DNA from: Alphaproteobacteria bacterium
GTDB taxonomy: Bacteria > Pseudomonadota > Alphaproteobacteria > Sphingomonadales > SMXR01
Direction of reading: 5' to 3'
Length of the DNA: 8,447 nucleotides
Assembly: GCA_004356215.1 (NCBI GenBank)
Contig: SMXR01000075.1
Span: 1-8,447, forward strand
The translations under genes and the position numbers were made by a program. The notes beneath the pieces were generated by a model that saw only the letters and a list, made by a program, of their open reading frames with translations, ran no database searches and was not told the DNA's origin. This document shows, in pieces, positions 1 to 6,510 of the stretch (positions within the stretch are counted from its first letter, which is position 1; every line of letters starts with the position of its first letter).

Positions 1-1051
1 GGCCGAATCCATAGCCATAAAAAAGAGTCGTAAACATAAGGCTACCTGACAGATAGACGGTCAGGGCCATTTTCCCGAGGTTTTCCAAGGGCCGCAGGAC
101 CGGTAAGTATTTGCGACCCTGGGCCAGGAGAACGATTCCCGCGGCATATCCCAGTGCCAGAGCCGTCGAGCCGTAAACAAACAGGATATCCCCAAGAAAC
201 TGAATCCCGGTGGGAGAGGTATTTTCTCTAAACACCGCATAGCCAAAATGAAAACCAAGCAACCATTCGGCAATCGCGCTAATGATGCCAACACCCAGAC
301 CCCAGTAAAGCGCCTTACGTATCCAAGGTAGATGTTGCGGGATGTCGTGAAGAATCCGCCGCCGGCCCACGTAAAGCCCGAGTAAAAACATTGCGAATCT
401 TGGGAGGCTTGACTCGGGACCGAGCGGATTTCGCCAGATCTTTCGTAGCACAGACGTGGCGTTTTCCTTAATCACATCGCTGACTGTGCCCAGATATGGA
501 TGCCCCTCTCTCCGCTCAGCCAAAGAGGGCTCCGCTTCTGTAGAAAGCTCCGGAATGCCCTGATCGGCCGAGACAATAGCGTTCCCCACCGGAAAGACCG
601 CAAGGAGCAGGACAGCCAGAACCAGCAGAAAGCGGGTATCTAATTTGCGGAATGCAAGAAGCACAATTCCGAGCGCCGCAAACTGTGCCAGTATGTCGCC
701 GTCATAGAACAAGGTGTGTGCCATTCCAATAAACAGGAGGATGACCAAACGTCTGAAAAAGAACCCAAGTGCACCCGCGGCTTGTGTCTCCGCCTTGATC
801 ATTTGCAAGGCAAACCCAAATCCGAACAAGAAGGAAAACAACCGCCAGGATTTCGTTTCGAAAACAGAATGCATCACCGTGAAAGAGATACGGTCGAAGA
901 GGCCGTCCCATTCCAGGGAATAGGCGCCAAAGTTATACATATTGACCAGCAGTACTCCGAACAGGGCAAATCCCCTGACCATATCGACAGACGTTATGCG
1001 GGCTCTCGGGTCGGTTGGACCGATGCGTGCGGCGATAGGCATAGATGCCAT
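1..1051 (-). CDS. DUF418 / YeiB-type multispanning membrane protein, C-terminus cut by window edge
   Basis: The reading frame is open from an ATG at 1051 to the window edge (350 codons). A TAG lies in frame immediately upstream (1055-1057), so the start is this ATG or the one at 1042; neither has a strong ribosome site. The protein is very hydrophobic with many membrane segments. Near the N-terminus it has VDMVRGFALFGVLLVNM (residues 22-38), then SFLFGFGFALQ (73-83), RRLVILLFIGMAHTLFYDGD (100-119), and in the C-terminal DUF418 part LENLGKMALTVYLSGSLM (322-339). These are the recognisable blocks of the YeiB/DUF418 family, whose members run to about 380-420 residues, so only the last 30-70 residues are missing. 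A polar loop at about 163-215 separates the two halves. The family is an inner-membrane protein of unsettled function, often proposed to act in transport. It is transcribed divergently from the peptidase at 1343. Family assignment is confident; function is not. Confidence 0.9.
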   Translation of the reverse strand, partial: MASMPIAARIGPTDPRARITSVDMVRGFALFGVLLVNMYNFGAYSLEWDGLFDRISFTVMHSVFETKSWRLFSFLFGFGFALQMIKAETQAAGALGFFFRRLVILLFIGMAHTLFYDGDILAQFAALGIVLLAFRKLDTRFLLVLAVLLLAVFPVGNAIVSADQGIPELSTEAEPSLAERREGHPYLGTVSDVIKENATSVLRKIWRNPLGPESSLPRFAMFLLGLYVGRRRILHDIPQHLPWIRKALYWGLGVGIISAIAEWLLGFHFGYAVFRENTSPTGIQFLGDILFVYGSTALALGYAAGIVLLAQGRKYLPVLRPLENLGKMALTVYLSGSLMFTTLFYGYGFG

Positions 1052-1130
1052 AATCTACCCAAACAGGCAGGTGATCAATCTCATTATTCAGAAGGTCGTC
1101 CCGAGCAGATACAGATATGCACCACTAGAC

Positions 1131-1154
1131 GTCCGCTTTTGACCCAAAGCGGAC
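1131..1154. repeat. GTCCGCT palindromic repeat, copy 1
   Basis: GTCCGCTTT (1131-1139) and AAAGCGGAC (1146-1154) form a perfect 9-bp stem around the 6-base loop TGACCC. There is no T-run after either arm, so this copy is not a good terminator. A second copy with the same arm core lies at 3665-3688, on the other side of the peptidase gene. From memory, this kind of element (GTCCGCTTTTG followed by a return arm) is dispersed between genes of many proteobacterial genomes and is seen as recurrent spurious peptides; no search was run. Confidence 0.7.
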
Positions 1155-1172
1155 CTCGGCCTGTTCAAGAAA

Positions 1173-1201
1173 TTCAAATATTCTCCGAATTGTGCTATCT
1201 T
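1173..1201 (+). promoter_or_regulatory. possible sigma70-type promoter for the peptidase
   Basis: TTCAAA (1173-1178) is followed after 17 bases by TATCTT (1196-1201), with TG one base upstream of the -10 box (1193-1194), as in extended -10 promoters. Each hexamer matches consensus at 4 of 6 positions. It would give a leader of about 135 bases before the peptidase start. The assignment is by eye only, and no alternative in 1155-1342 looked better. Confidence 0.25.
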
Positions 1202-1223
1202 TCAACTCGGGTAGGTGGGGATC

Positions 1224-1319
1224 ATGGGTACCCAGAGCATCTGGCGGGAGATCAAGGGTGGTTGGCTCTTTGACCCGGAAAAGCTGCGCCCGCCTGTATC
1301 TACCAGCGCCAAGGAATAG
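1224..1319 (+). CDS. possible 31-residue leader or remnant ORF
   Basis: ATG at 1224 is preceded by a G-rich ribosome-site-like run (GGTGGGG, 1214-1220), and the frame runs to TAG at 1317-1319, only 23 bases before the peptidase start. The peptide begins MGTQSIWREIKGGWLFDP and ends PPVSTSAKE. It has no membrane segment and I do not recognise it. Its place between a possible promoter and the peptidase would suit a leader peptide or the stub of a decayed gene, but a chance ORF of this size is quite possible. Confidence 0.25.
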   Translation: MGTQSIWREIKGGWLFDPEKLRPPVSTSAKE

Positions 1320-1342
1320 ATGCCACACAGAGTAAGGAGAAG

Positions 1343-3610
1343 ATGATGAAGCGGTGTTCATTTGTTATTTTCTTATGTTGCCTGACGCTCATTGCCGGTG
1401 CAGTTCACGCTCAGGAGGCGGAACAATCCGAACGCGAGGCGATGTACTACCGCTACCTGGAGTTCGCCTCCTACGTCAAAGGCGGCTCGGTCGAACCCCA
1501 CTGGATGGTTGATGGCAACAGCTTCTGGTACGCCGAGGGCGCGCCGGCCAATACCGTCATCTACAAGGTGGATCCGAGGGCAAACACAAAGACGCCCCTG
1601 TTCGACAGCGCGCGTCTGCGCCAGGCGCTTACTGCTTTGCTAGGGCATGAGCCGCCATATAAAGGAGTTCCTTTCGAGGAATTTGCTTTCGTAGAGGGGG
1701 GGAAGGCGGTCCAATTCGCTGTGGAAGATAAGGAGTATGTGCTCCAGCTTGAAACCTACGCGATCACTCGATTGCCTGCCTTAGAAGAAGAGGAGAAAGT
1801 CCGGCTGGTCCCGCAGGTCATCTTGAAAGACCCGGCGGGCCACCCGCTCCTATTGGAGTTGTTTTCCCCCGACCGCCGCTGGCTCGCTGGCGTCAGGGAG
1901 CACAACCTCTGGCTGCGCTCCACCTACGACGGCCGCAGCGTGCAGATTACCACCGACGGCATTAAAGACTACGAATGGGACTTCCAGAGACAAGGAGCCA
2001 AGTGGTCACCGGACAGCTTCAAGCTGGCGGTGAAGAAGTTAGACTACCGCAAGGTGCCGAAGATCCCCGTCGTCCACTGGTTGCAACCGACCGCGGAGGT
2101 GGATTGGGTACGCCCGGAGTCGAGTTTCACGACGACCAAAGCGGGCGCGCCCTTGCCCCGTACCGAACTCTTCGTCGTGGATATCCTCTCCAAACGACAG
2201 GTACGAATCGACACCGGCAAGGAACTCGATCAGCACCTACACATCGTCGGGTGGTGGCGTGACGGGTCGGAACTGCTTTTCCTCAGGGCCAACCGCGAGT
2301 TAAAAAAGGTGCAGTTGATGGCGGCTAACCCCGTGAACGGATCCACACGGGTGATCCTCACCGAGACGCAAAGGACGTTCGTATCAGGAATTGAACTCTT
2401 CTTTGCTGTTAAGTCGATGTTTTCGCAGGTTGAAGATAAAAACAAATTCATTTGGATATCTGAAAGGGGCGGTTGGGATCACCTCTACCTGTACGACAGG
2501 GACGGGAACCTTATCCGGCAGCTGACGAAAGGCGACTTCCCGGTTGTGAGAATTGAGGCGGTGGACGAGAAGAGAGGTTGGGTCTACTTCACTGCGCACG
2601 ACGACAGAAGCCGTCCCTACGATACTCACTTGTATAGAGTGAGCCTGGAAGGGAAGGGGTTTGCGCGCCTCACTGAAGCCCCTGGCCAGCACGTGATTCA
2701 ATTCGCCCCGTCGAAGGAATTCTTTCTGGATACGCACTCCAGTCCGGACCGGCCGCCGGTGGTAGAATTGAGGACCGCCGATGGCGAGCTGTTACAAACA
2801 CTATCGCAAGCGAATATTGATGCGCTCAAGGACCTGGGGTGGAGACCGCCGGAAGAGTTTGTGGTAAAGGCAGCCGACCAAAAGACCACCCTCTACGGGG
2901 TTCTCTACAAACCCTTCGACTTCGACCCGACCAAGAAGTACCCAGTTATCGAGGTCATTTATGCTGGGCCGCATGTCGCTGTGGTGCAGCGCACTTTCGT
3001 CCCTCAGAATGCAGCTGCAAACGCGCTGGCACTGGCCCAGTTGGGATTTATCACCTTCATGGTGGATGGCCGCGGGACCCCGGAGCGAGGAAAGGAGTTC
3101 CAGGACTTGGTCTACGGAAACATCGGTCGTCATGAGATTCCTGACCATGTGGCGACGCTCAAGCAGTTAGCCGAGAAACGCCCCTATATGGACCTGGGGA
3201 GGGTGGGAATAACTGGTCACTCATTTGGTGGTTACTTGACCATTCGTGCCCTATTGCTTGCTCCCGATGTCTATCACGTTGGTGTTGCCAGTGCTCCGGT
3301 GGTGGACCCGTATTATGGGAATGCTATGGAGGTATATCTGGGTCTGCCGCAGAACAATAAAGAAGGATATGACTACGCCTCCAATCTCCGGTTGGCGAGG
3401 AACCTCAAAGGCAGGCTGCTCCTCATCGTCGGCACCCTCGACGCCATTACGTTCTCTTCGATCATGAAGATGTCGGAGGCGATCATCCGAGCGGGCAAGC
3501 CCTACGACCTGTTAGTCATGCCAGAGCAGGACCACTTCCCTTCGGGAACAAGCGGAAGGTACTGGAACGACGCCACCCGTTGGTACTTCCAGGAGCACCT
3601 GAAGCCGTAG
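1343..3610 (+). CDS. Secreted S9-family serine peptidase (DPP IV-like beta-propeller plus prolyl oligopeptidase domain)
   Basis: This 755-residue exported peptidase probably trims peptides, perhaps proline-containing ones, in the periplasm. The signal peptide has MMKR, a hydrophobic core and AVHA-QE, with cleavage expected after residue 23. A beta-propeller of the DPP IV N-terminal type spans about 40-510; its SPD repeats and FIWISERGGWDHLYLYD (369-385) are typical. The alpha/beta-hydrolase domain follows: YAGP (540-543, Y540 being the expected oxyanion tyrosine), GHSFGG with nucleophile S627, GTLD with D700, and EQDH with H731. The S-D and D-H spacings (73 and 31) suit the family, and the length is normal. 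The double-glutamate substrate anchor of true DPP IV is not evident: the matching stretch reads DYEWDFQ (209-215), so dipeptidyl specificity is unproven. AAGGAG (1334-1339) lies 3 bases before the ATG at 1343 and 6 before the ATG at 1346; the second may be the true start. Confidence 0.93.
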   Translation: MMKRCSFVIFLCCLTLIAGAVHAQEAEQSEREAMYYRYLEFASYVKGGSVEPHWMVDGNSFWYAEGAPANTVIYKVDPRANTKTPLFDSARLRQALTALLGHEPPYKGVPFEEFAFVEGGKAVQFAVEDKEYVLQLETYAITRLPALEEEEKVRLVPQVILKDPAGHPLLLELFSPDRRWLAGVREHNLWLRSTYDGRSVQITTDGIKDYEWDFQRQGAKWSPDSFKLAVKKLDYRKVPKIPVVHWLQPTAEVDWVRPESSFTTTKAGAPLPRTELFVVDILSKRQVRIDTGKELDQHLHIVGWWRDGSELLFLRANRELKKVQLMAANPVNGSTRVILTETQRTFVSGIELFFAVKSMFSQVEDKNKFIWISERGGWDHLYLYDRDGNLIRQLTKGDFPVVRIEAVDEKRGWVYFTAHDDRSRPYDTHLYRVSLEGKGFARLTEAPGQHVIQFAPSKEFFLDTHSSPDRPPVVELRTADGELLQTLSQANIDALKDLGWRPPEEFVVKAADQKTTLYGVLYKPFDFDPTKKYPVIEVIYAGPHVAVVQRTFVPQNAAANALALAQLGFITFMVDGRGTPERGKEFQDLVYGNIGRHEIPDHVATLKQLAEKRPYMDLGRVGITGHSFGGYLTIRALLLAPDVYHVGVASAPVVDPYYGNAMEVYLGLPQNNKEGYDYASNLRLARNLKGRLLLIVGTLDAITFSSIMKMSEAIIRAGKPYDLLVMPEQDHFPSGTSGRYWNDATRWYFQEHLKP

Positions 3611-3664
3611 CTGCCGGAGCCGCAAGATGCTACTGATCTCTAGCGAGTCGCATTCGGTGTCGAT

Positions 3665-3694
3665 GTCCGCTTTTGGCTAATAGCGGACTCTTTT
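3665..3694 (+). terminator. GTCCGCT palindromic repeat, copy 2, doubling as probable terminator of the peptidase gene
   Basis: GTCCGCT (3665-3671) pairs with AGCGGAC (3682-3688) over a 10-base loop, and the stem is followed by TCTTTT, giving a rho-independent terminator shape 55 bases after the peptidase stop. The left arm and adjoining bases (GTCCGCTTTTG) are identical to copy 1 at 1131. Directly after it lies the perfect 14-base palindrome TTTGGGGCCCCAAA (3692-3705), which could extend the structure. The 7-bp stem is short for a terminator. Confidence 0.5.
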
Positions 3695-3796
3695 GGGGCC
3701 CCAAAGCATTAAATGAGACTAATTTCCCCAAGCCGGGGTAGCGTTAGGGTACTCAGGCGGGTGCCTAATATTTTCTGAAAACCAAACGCCCTTAAA

Positions 3797-3824
3797 TATG
3801 ATAAACTGAGGTGGCGTAGGAGGG
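3797..3824 (+). promoter_or_regulatory. strong ribosome site and possible -10 box of the 109-aa membrane protein gene
   Basis: AGGAGG (3818-3823) sits 6 bases before the ATG at 3830, a near-ideal Shine-Dalgarno and the best support for that gene. TATGAT (3797-3802) is a good -10 match, but the region about 17 bases upstream (TTCTGA, 3773-3778) is a poor -35. The leader would be only about 20 bases. Confidence 0.45.
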
Positions 3825-3829
3825 TTTAG

Positions 3830-4159
3830 ATGACCACAAATAAAAAGCTCACAGACAAGGAAACCTCCAAAGGAGTGAAAGAAATTTATCTTAAAATTTC
3901 CTCCCGATGGGTCAGCCTTTCGTTGCCTTGGGTGGTGGGCGCGACCCTCCTCAGCCTTTGGTTTCTAACTTATGATTGGTTGCTGACCCTGCTCCTTGCT
4001 GCAGCCATCTCTGGCCCCCCTATGGTGGCCTACCTGTTAATAAAAAAATTGAGGAACCTTGTCCTTGTTGACAACCTATTGGTTTTAGAAAGAATAGTGG
4101 CCTATGTAATTTTGGCCATAGGTTTTGCCTTTTTGTATATGATTCTCTATCTTTTTTAG
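3830..4159 (+). CDS. Small three-helix inner-membrane protein of unknown function
   Basis: This 109-residue protein is unlike any family I recognise. It has a charged, lysine-rich N-terminal tail (residues 1-27, beginning MTTNKKLTDKETSKGVKE) and three strongly hydrophobic segments at about 29-48, 50-72 and 88-108. A short basic link (KKLRN) between the second and third suggests cytoplasmic loops on the positive-inside rule, placing the N-terminus inside. A perfect AGGAGG six bases before the ATG supports the start. It stands alone: the peptidase ends 219 bases upstream behind a probable terminator, and no confident gene follows on the same strand. Base composition is much more AT-rich than the peptidase (19 G+C in 60 bases at 3841-3900). 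Coding is likely from the ribosome site, the uninterrupted frame and the coherent membrane topology. Confidence 0.72.
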   Translation: MTTNKKLTDKETSKGVKEIYLKISSRWVSLSLPWVVGATLLSLWFLTYDWLLTLLLAAAISGPPMVAYLLIKKLRNLVLVDNLLVLERIVAYVILAIGFAFLYMILYLF

Positions 4160-4518
4160 GGAGTTTTAATGCAATCAAGCGTGTGTGTTCCCGATAATTC
4201 AGGCAATAAATAGCCACTTTCCCAAAGTTTAAAGGGCTACAAAGCAACACTATAGGGATTTGGGTCCCCTATTCTTTGGGGGGGGTGTTAGGAGGGTGGT
4301 TCCATCCGGGACAGGAGTCCCATACCTCTCCATCCAAGACCTCAATACCAGCCAGAAAACTTTGCTGAAAAAAATTATGAAAAATTTCTGTGGAGAGTGT
4401 TTAATGGGATCCGTTGACCCTTCCTACGCGTGAACAAAAAAATGTCACTGTTTAATTAAAATTGTATAGGTTTAGTGTTGGTATTGACCCCTACCGCTTC
4501 CCCATCGAAATATATTAA
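4160..4518. other. Intergenic stretch with no confident gene
   Basis: This stretch holds an 8-G run (4278-4285), a strong unpaired ribosome site at 4290-4295 with no start codon at the right distance, and two overlapping short open frames ending at 4417 and 4433. I see no clear terminator, RNA gene or insertion-sequence end. It may be a decayed gene or carry an unrecognised small RNA. Confidence 0.5.
4304..4417 (+). pseudogene. possible decayed small ORF behind an orphan Shine-Dalgarno
   Basis: AGGAGG (4290-4295) is followed after a normal 8-base gap by ATC (4304) rather than ATG. From that codon a frame of 37 residues runs to TGA at 4415-4417, with a protein-like tail QPENFAEKNYEKFLWRVFNG. 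A single base change in a start codon would explain this. A second frame over the same bases is also open and ends at 4433; it contains an 18-residue ORF from ATG 4377 starting MKNFCGEC. Neither is recognised, and chance is a real alternative. Confidence 0.2.
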
Positions 4519-4800
4519 GCTTGCACCCCCTCTCCCCGCCATACCACCCCACGCGCACGCAAGAACGGGGATTCCCTTTTTATTTTTACGGCAATCGGTG
4601 CTGGGCTGGCCGCTGGGATCGGGGCAATTGGGATTGCATTCATTGTGACTCTGTTTTTCAATTTTATTTTCCTTCTTCTTTGGGACCTGGATTACGGGGC
4701 CGAGAGTGCTGAAAAATATATGAACCCCAGCGACACCAAAGACGACCTGGAAAAATTGGTAGCTAAAGGTAGTAGGCCCCGGGGTTCGAAAAAAGTTTAA
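4519..4800 (+). pseudogene. possible membrane-protein gene without a usable start (remnant, or unusual start codon)
   Basis: The frame is open for 93 codons from the TAA at 4516-4518 to the TAA at 4798-4800. The second half looks like a real protein: a glycine-rich hydrophobic helix (GAGLAAGIGAIGIAF), an aromatic hydrophobic helix (LFFNFIFLLLW), then a charged soluble tail with KYMNPSDTKDDLEKLVAKG. There is no ATG before the helices (the first ATG in frame is at about 4719) and no ribosome site before the GTG at 4645. The first 24 or so residues are proline- and arginine-rich and do not look like protein. The gene may have lost its 5' end, start at a rare codon, or be chance. The glycine-rich helix recalls ATP synthase subunit c, but the rest does not fit that family. 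Confidence 0.3.
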
Positions 4801-4913
4801 CCGGCACCCAAAGGGAAGCAGAAACCAGTCCCATTAACGTGAAAATGCCATTCGGTTTGTTTTGTCACAGTTAAGGGGTATTTTTTTGTTTGCTCCTTTA
4901 AGCCTGATCCGCG

Positions 4914-6236
4914 TTACATATCAATTTGGATCCTGAACCCGAAGGTATTAACATTGTTGGCACCGTCCGGTCCATTGGCCGGGACCAGGAAAGCCTGGGT
5001 AATTTTGGAACGCGAAAAATCGAAAATCAATTTAATATGGTTATCCAGCCACCAGTTAACCCCGGCAATAAATGTTCCCTGGATACCCCCAAAAATGCCG
5101 CTGTCTACCAGGTCAATATAATCATAGCGAACTGCCACCTGAACTGCCCCGGTTCCCCCCTTCCAGACAGATTTTATTCCCTCCGGCCTGGCATAAATCC
5201 CGTATTTAGGAAGATAGCCATTTTTCTCCCCGGTTAAAAAGTAGGTGGCAGTAATATGCCAGCCCCAAAATGTCGGGTTAGCTTGCCCGGGTAAGGGGCT
5301 CGTCAGTGTGGTTTTTTGAAAACCGACTTCACTCACCAAGCTAAAAGGACCTTTAAACACACCACCCTCAAGACCAAAGAAAATTGTTTTACTAGCAATC
5401 TCCCCAGTGTTGATTAATACCGGGGCTTGACGCTGAAAAGGCTGTGCGGAAAAAATGAACTCCTGATTGTTTTCTTGAATTTCCTGGGCCGTAATGCTGC
5501 CCGCCAGGTGGACATACCCATCTTCAATGGGGATTGCCCGGTTTACCCTTGCGGCGATTGTATTGCTGGGAGAAGAAAATTTTGAGTTATCCCCCTTGCC
5601 CTTGCCAAAACCAATTTCAAACATCCCAAGTTCATCGGTTTTGGCTAGGGATATACCCCATTTGCGGCCCAAGTTAAAGGCCCCGTACAAAGCCGCCCTC
5701 TCCATAAACGGCAAAACCGCTAAACCCGAAGCTCGTTCCATTGGATTAGCAAATCTATAATAGCCTAACTTGATATCTGCCCAACCCCGCCATTCTACAT
5801 ATAGGTCCTGAGTTTTTTCAGCAAAATCAAATTCAAACTTGAAGAAAACAAAATTTCCAACCCGGCCCGCAAAACCTATCCTCACAGCCCTGAAGGTTGA
5901 GGAATTTATGTCTATTATCCGGTCGGAATTTTTTATTACGGCATAATCCCAGTAAACCCGTCCATACATTTGGGCCTCAAATTTTCCATTTTTGAAGGAA
6001 ACCACCGGACCCGGCTCCCAGGTTACAGTAAACCTTTTTATAACCGGGACATTTCCCAAAACCCGGTGGGATTGCAAAGAATCTTCTTTTTGTGTGTCGG
6101 CGGGGGGTCTTGAAGGGGTTTGTTCTTTTTCCTGACTGGAAGATTGTTCTGCCGGCAGACCAAAAACCGGTTGGCCCATCGCAACCAAAAGGAACATGGT
6201 CAACCCTGACCATAAATATTTGAAATTAAAATTCAT
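4914..6236 (-). CDS. Outer-membrane porin of the OprO/OprP (phosphate-selective porin) family
   Basis: This beta-barrel porin would let small, probably anionic solutes cross the outer membrane. From the ATG at 6236 it has 440 residues: a signal peptide (MNFNFKYLW, hydrophobic core, cleavage near VFG-LPAEQ at 26), then a polar Q/E/S/P-rich linker (about 29-57) unusual for the family, then the barrel. Porin O/P blocks are visible in order: GRVYWDY (92-98), FRAVRIGFAGRVG (115-127), FKFEFDFA (132-139), LYVEWRG followed by IKLGYYRFANPMERAS (145-170), PFMERA (176-181), VAVRYDYIDLVDSGIFGG (367-384) and GVNWWLDNHIKLIFDFS (392-408). The C-terminal strand ends FGFRIQIDM, an amphipathic beta-signal though lacking the usual final aromatic. 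Phosphate specificity cannot be read from sequence; many family members carry other anions. A GTG at 6269 in the same frame would extend the protein by 11 residues, but the only good ribosome site (6258-6253) lies inside that extension. The gene is divergent from the MBL gene at 6574. Confidence 0.88.
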   Translation of the reverse strand: MNFNFKYLWSGLTMFLLVAMGQPVFGLPAEQSSSQEKEQTPSRPPADTQKEDSLQSHRVLGNVPVIKRFTVTWEPGPVVSFKNGKFEAQMYGRVYWDYAVIKNSDRIIDINSSTFRAVRIGFAGRVGNFVFFKFEFDFAEKTQDLYVEWRGWADIKLGYYRFANPMERASGLAVLPFMERAALYGAFNLGRKWGISLAKTDELGMFEIGFGKGKGDNSKFSSPSNTIAARVNRAIPIEDGYVHLAGSITAQEIQENNQEFIFSAQPFQRQAPVLINTGEIASKTIFFGLEGGVFKGPFSLVSEVGFQKTTLTSPLPGQANPTFWGWHITATYFLTGEKNGYLPKYGIYARPEGIKSVWKGGTGAVQVAVRYDYIDLVDSGIFGGIQGTFIAGVNWWLDNHIKLIFDFSRSKITQAFLVPANGPDGANNVNTFGFRIQIDM

Positions 6237-6252
6237 TTCGGTCTTTTTAATC

Positions 6253-6258
6253 CCTCCT
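6253..6258 (-). promoter_or_regulatory. Shine-Dalgarno of the porin gene, oddly distant from its ATG
   Basis: On the minus strand AGGAGG covers 6258 to 6253, and the chosen ATG is 16 bases further on at 6236, twice the normal gap. The GTG at 6269 lies upstream of this site and cannot use it. No ATG, GTG or TTG in frame falls at the ideal distance, so the ATG at 6236 is retained because it begins a clean signal peptide. Confidence 0.4.
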
Positions 6259-6401
6259 GAAAAACTCACCCAGTTGGTCGTTGCACCAAAGCTTTCTCGG
6301 GGAAAACAAAATTTTCTAACTGGGCTAACCCTAAACCACCAAGGAAACCTAAAATTGTTAAAGAAATGATCGCCTTAGACTTTTACATTTCAGGAAGGAG
6401 G

Positions 6402-6480
6402 TTTCTTGACACTTTGCGACAACCTTAATTTATCTGGATAACCCTAATTTTTTTTTCCTTTGTCGCAAAGTGTCAAGAAA
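6402..6480. repeat. Perfect 21-bp inverted repeat with 37-base spacer in the divergent control region
   Basis: The left arm (6402-6422, beginning TTTCTTGACACTTTGCG) is exactly complementary to the right arm (6460-6480, ending CGCAAAGTGTCAAGAAA), with no mismatch over 21 bp. Pairing stops at both arm ends. The 37-base spacer is AT-rich with a run of nine T (6448-6456). Each arm carries TTGACA, the sigma70 -35 hexamer, pointing inward on each strand, but no good -10 follows at 17 bases on either strand. It may be a large RNA stem in a leader, a paired operator between the two divergent genes, or the fused ends of a miniature inverted-repeat element. No target-site duplication is visible at its ends. 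Confidence 0.85.
6406..6441 (+). other. possible 11-codon leader peptide inside the inverted repeat
   Basis: AAGGAGG (6395-6401) is followed after 4 bases by TTG (6406), and the frame TTG ACA CTT TGC GAC AAC runs to TAA at 6439-6441. It would encode MTLCDNLNLSG. The start lies within the left arm of the 21-bp inverted repeat, so ribosomes there would compete with the stem. The only support is the strong ribosome site; TTG is a weak start and the gap is short. Confidence 0.2.
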
Positions 6481-6510
6481 ATGATCTTGGTTTGACTTAA
6501 GTTTTATTGG

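Noticed and set aside
716..1273. A 185-codon plus-strand open frame
   Set aside because: It lies antisense to the DUF418 gene, runs through the GTCCGCT palindrome, and has a charged, low-hydrophobicity composition typical of a shadow frame.
1125..1361. A 78-codon minus-strand frame ending VRFGSKADV
   Set aside because: The ending is simply a translation of the palindromic repeat, a recurrent spurious peptide type; the frame overlaps the peptidase start.
2384..3148. Several 60-117-codon minus-strand frames inside the peptidase
   Set aside because: The peptidase is well supported across this whole stretch by domain and triad motifs; these are antisense shadows.
4590..4650. ATP synthase subunit c
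   Set aside because: GAGLAAGIGAIGIA resembles its glycine-rich helix, but the second helix with the essential acidic residue and the polar loop are absent and a long charged tail follows.
4801..4913. Bidirectional terminator between the convergent frames
   Set aside because: No stem longer than 4 bp with a following T-run could be found by eye despite the T-run at 4881-4887.
6402..6480. Intact insertion sequence
   Set aside because: The inverted repeat encloses only 37 bases with no transposase, and no flanking target-site duplication is visible.
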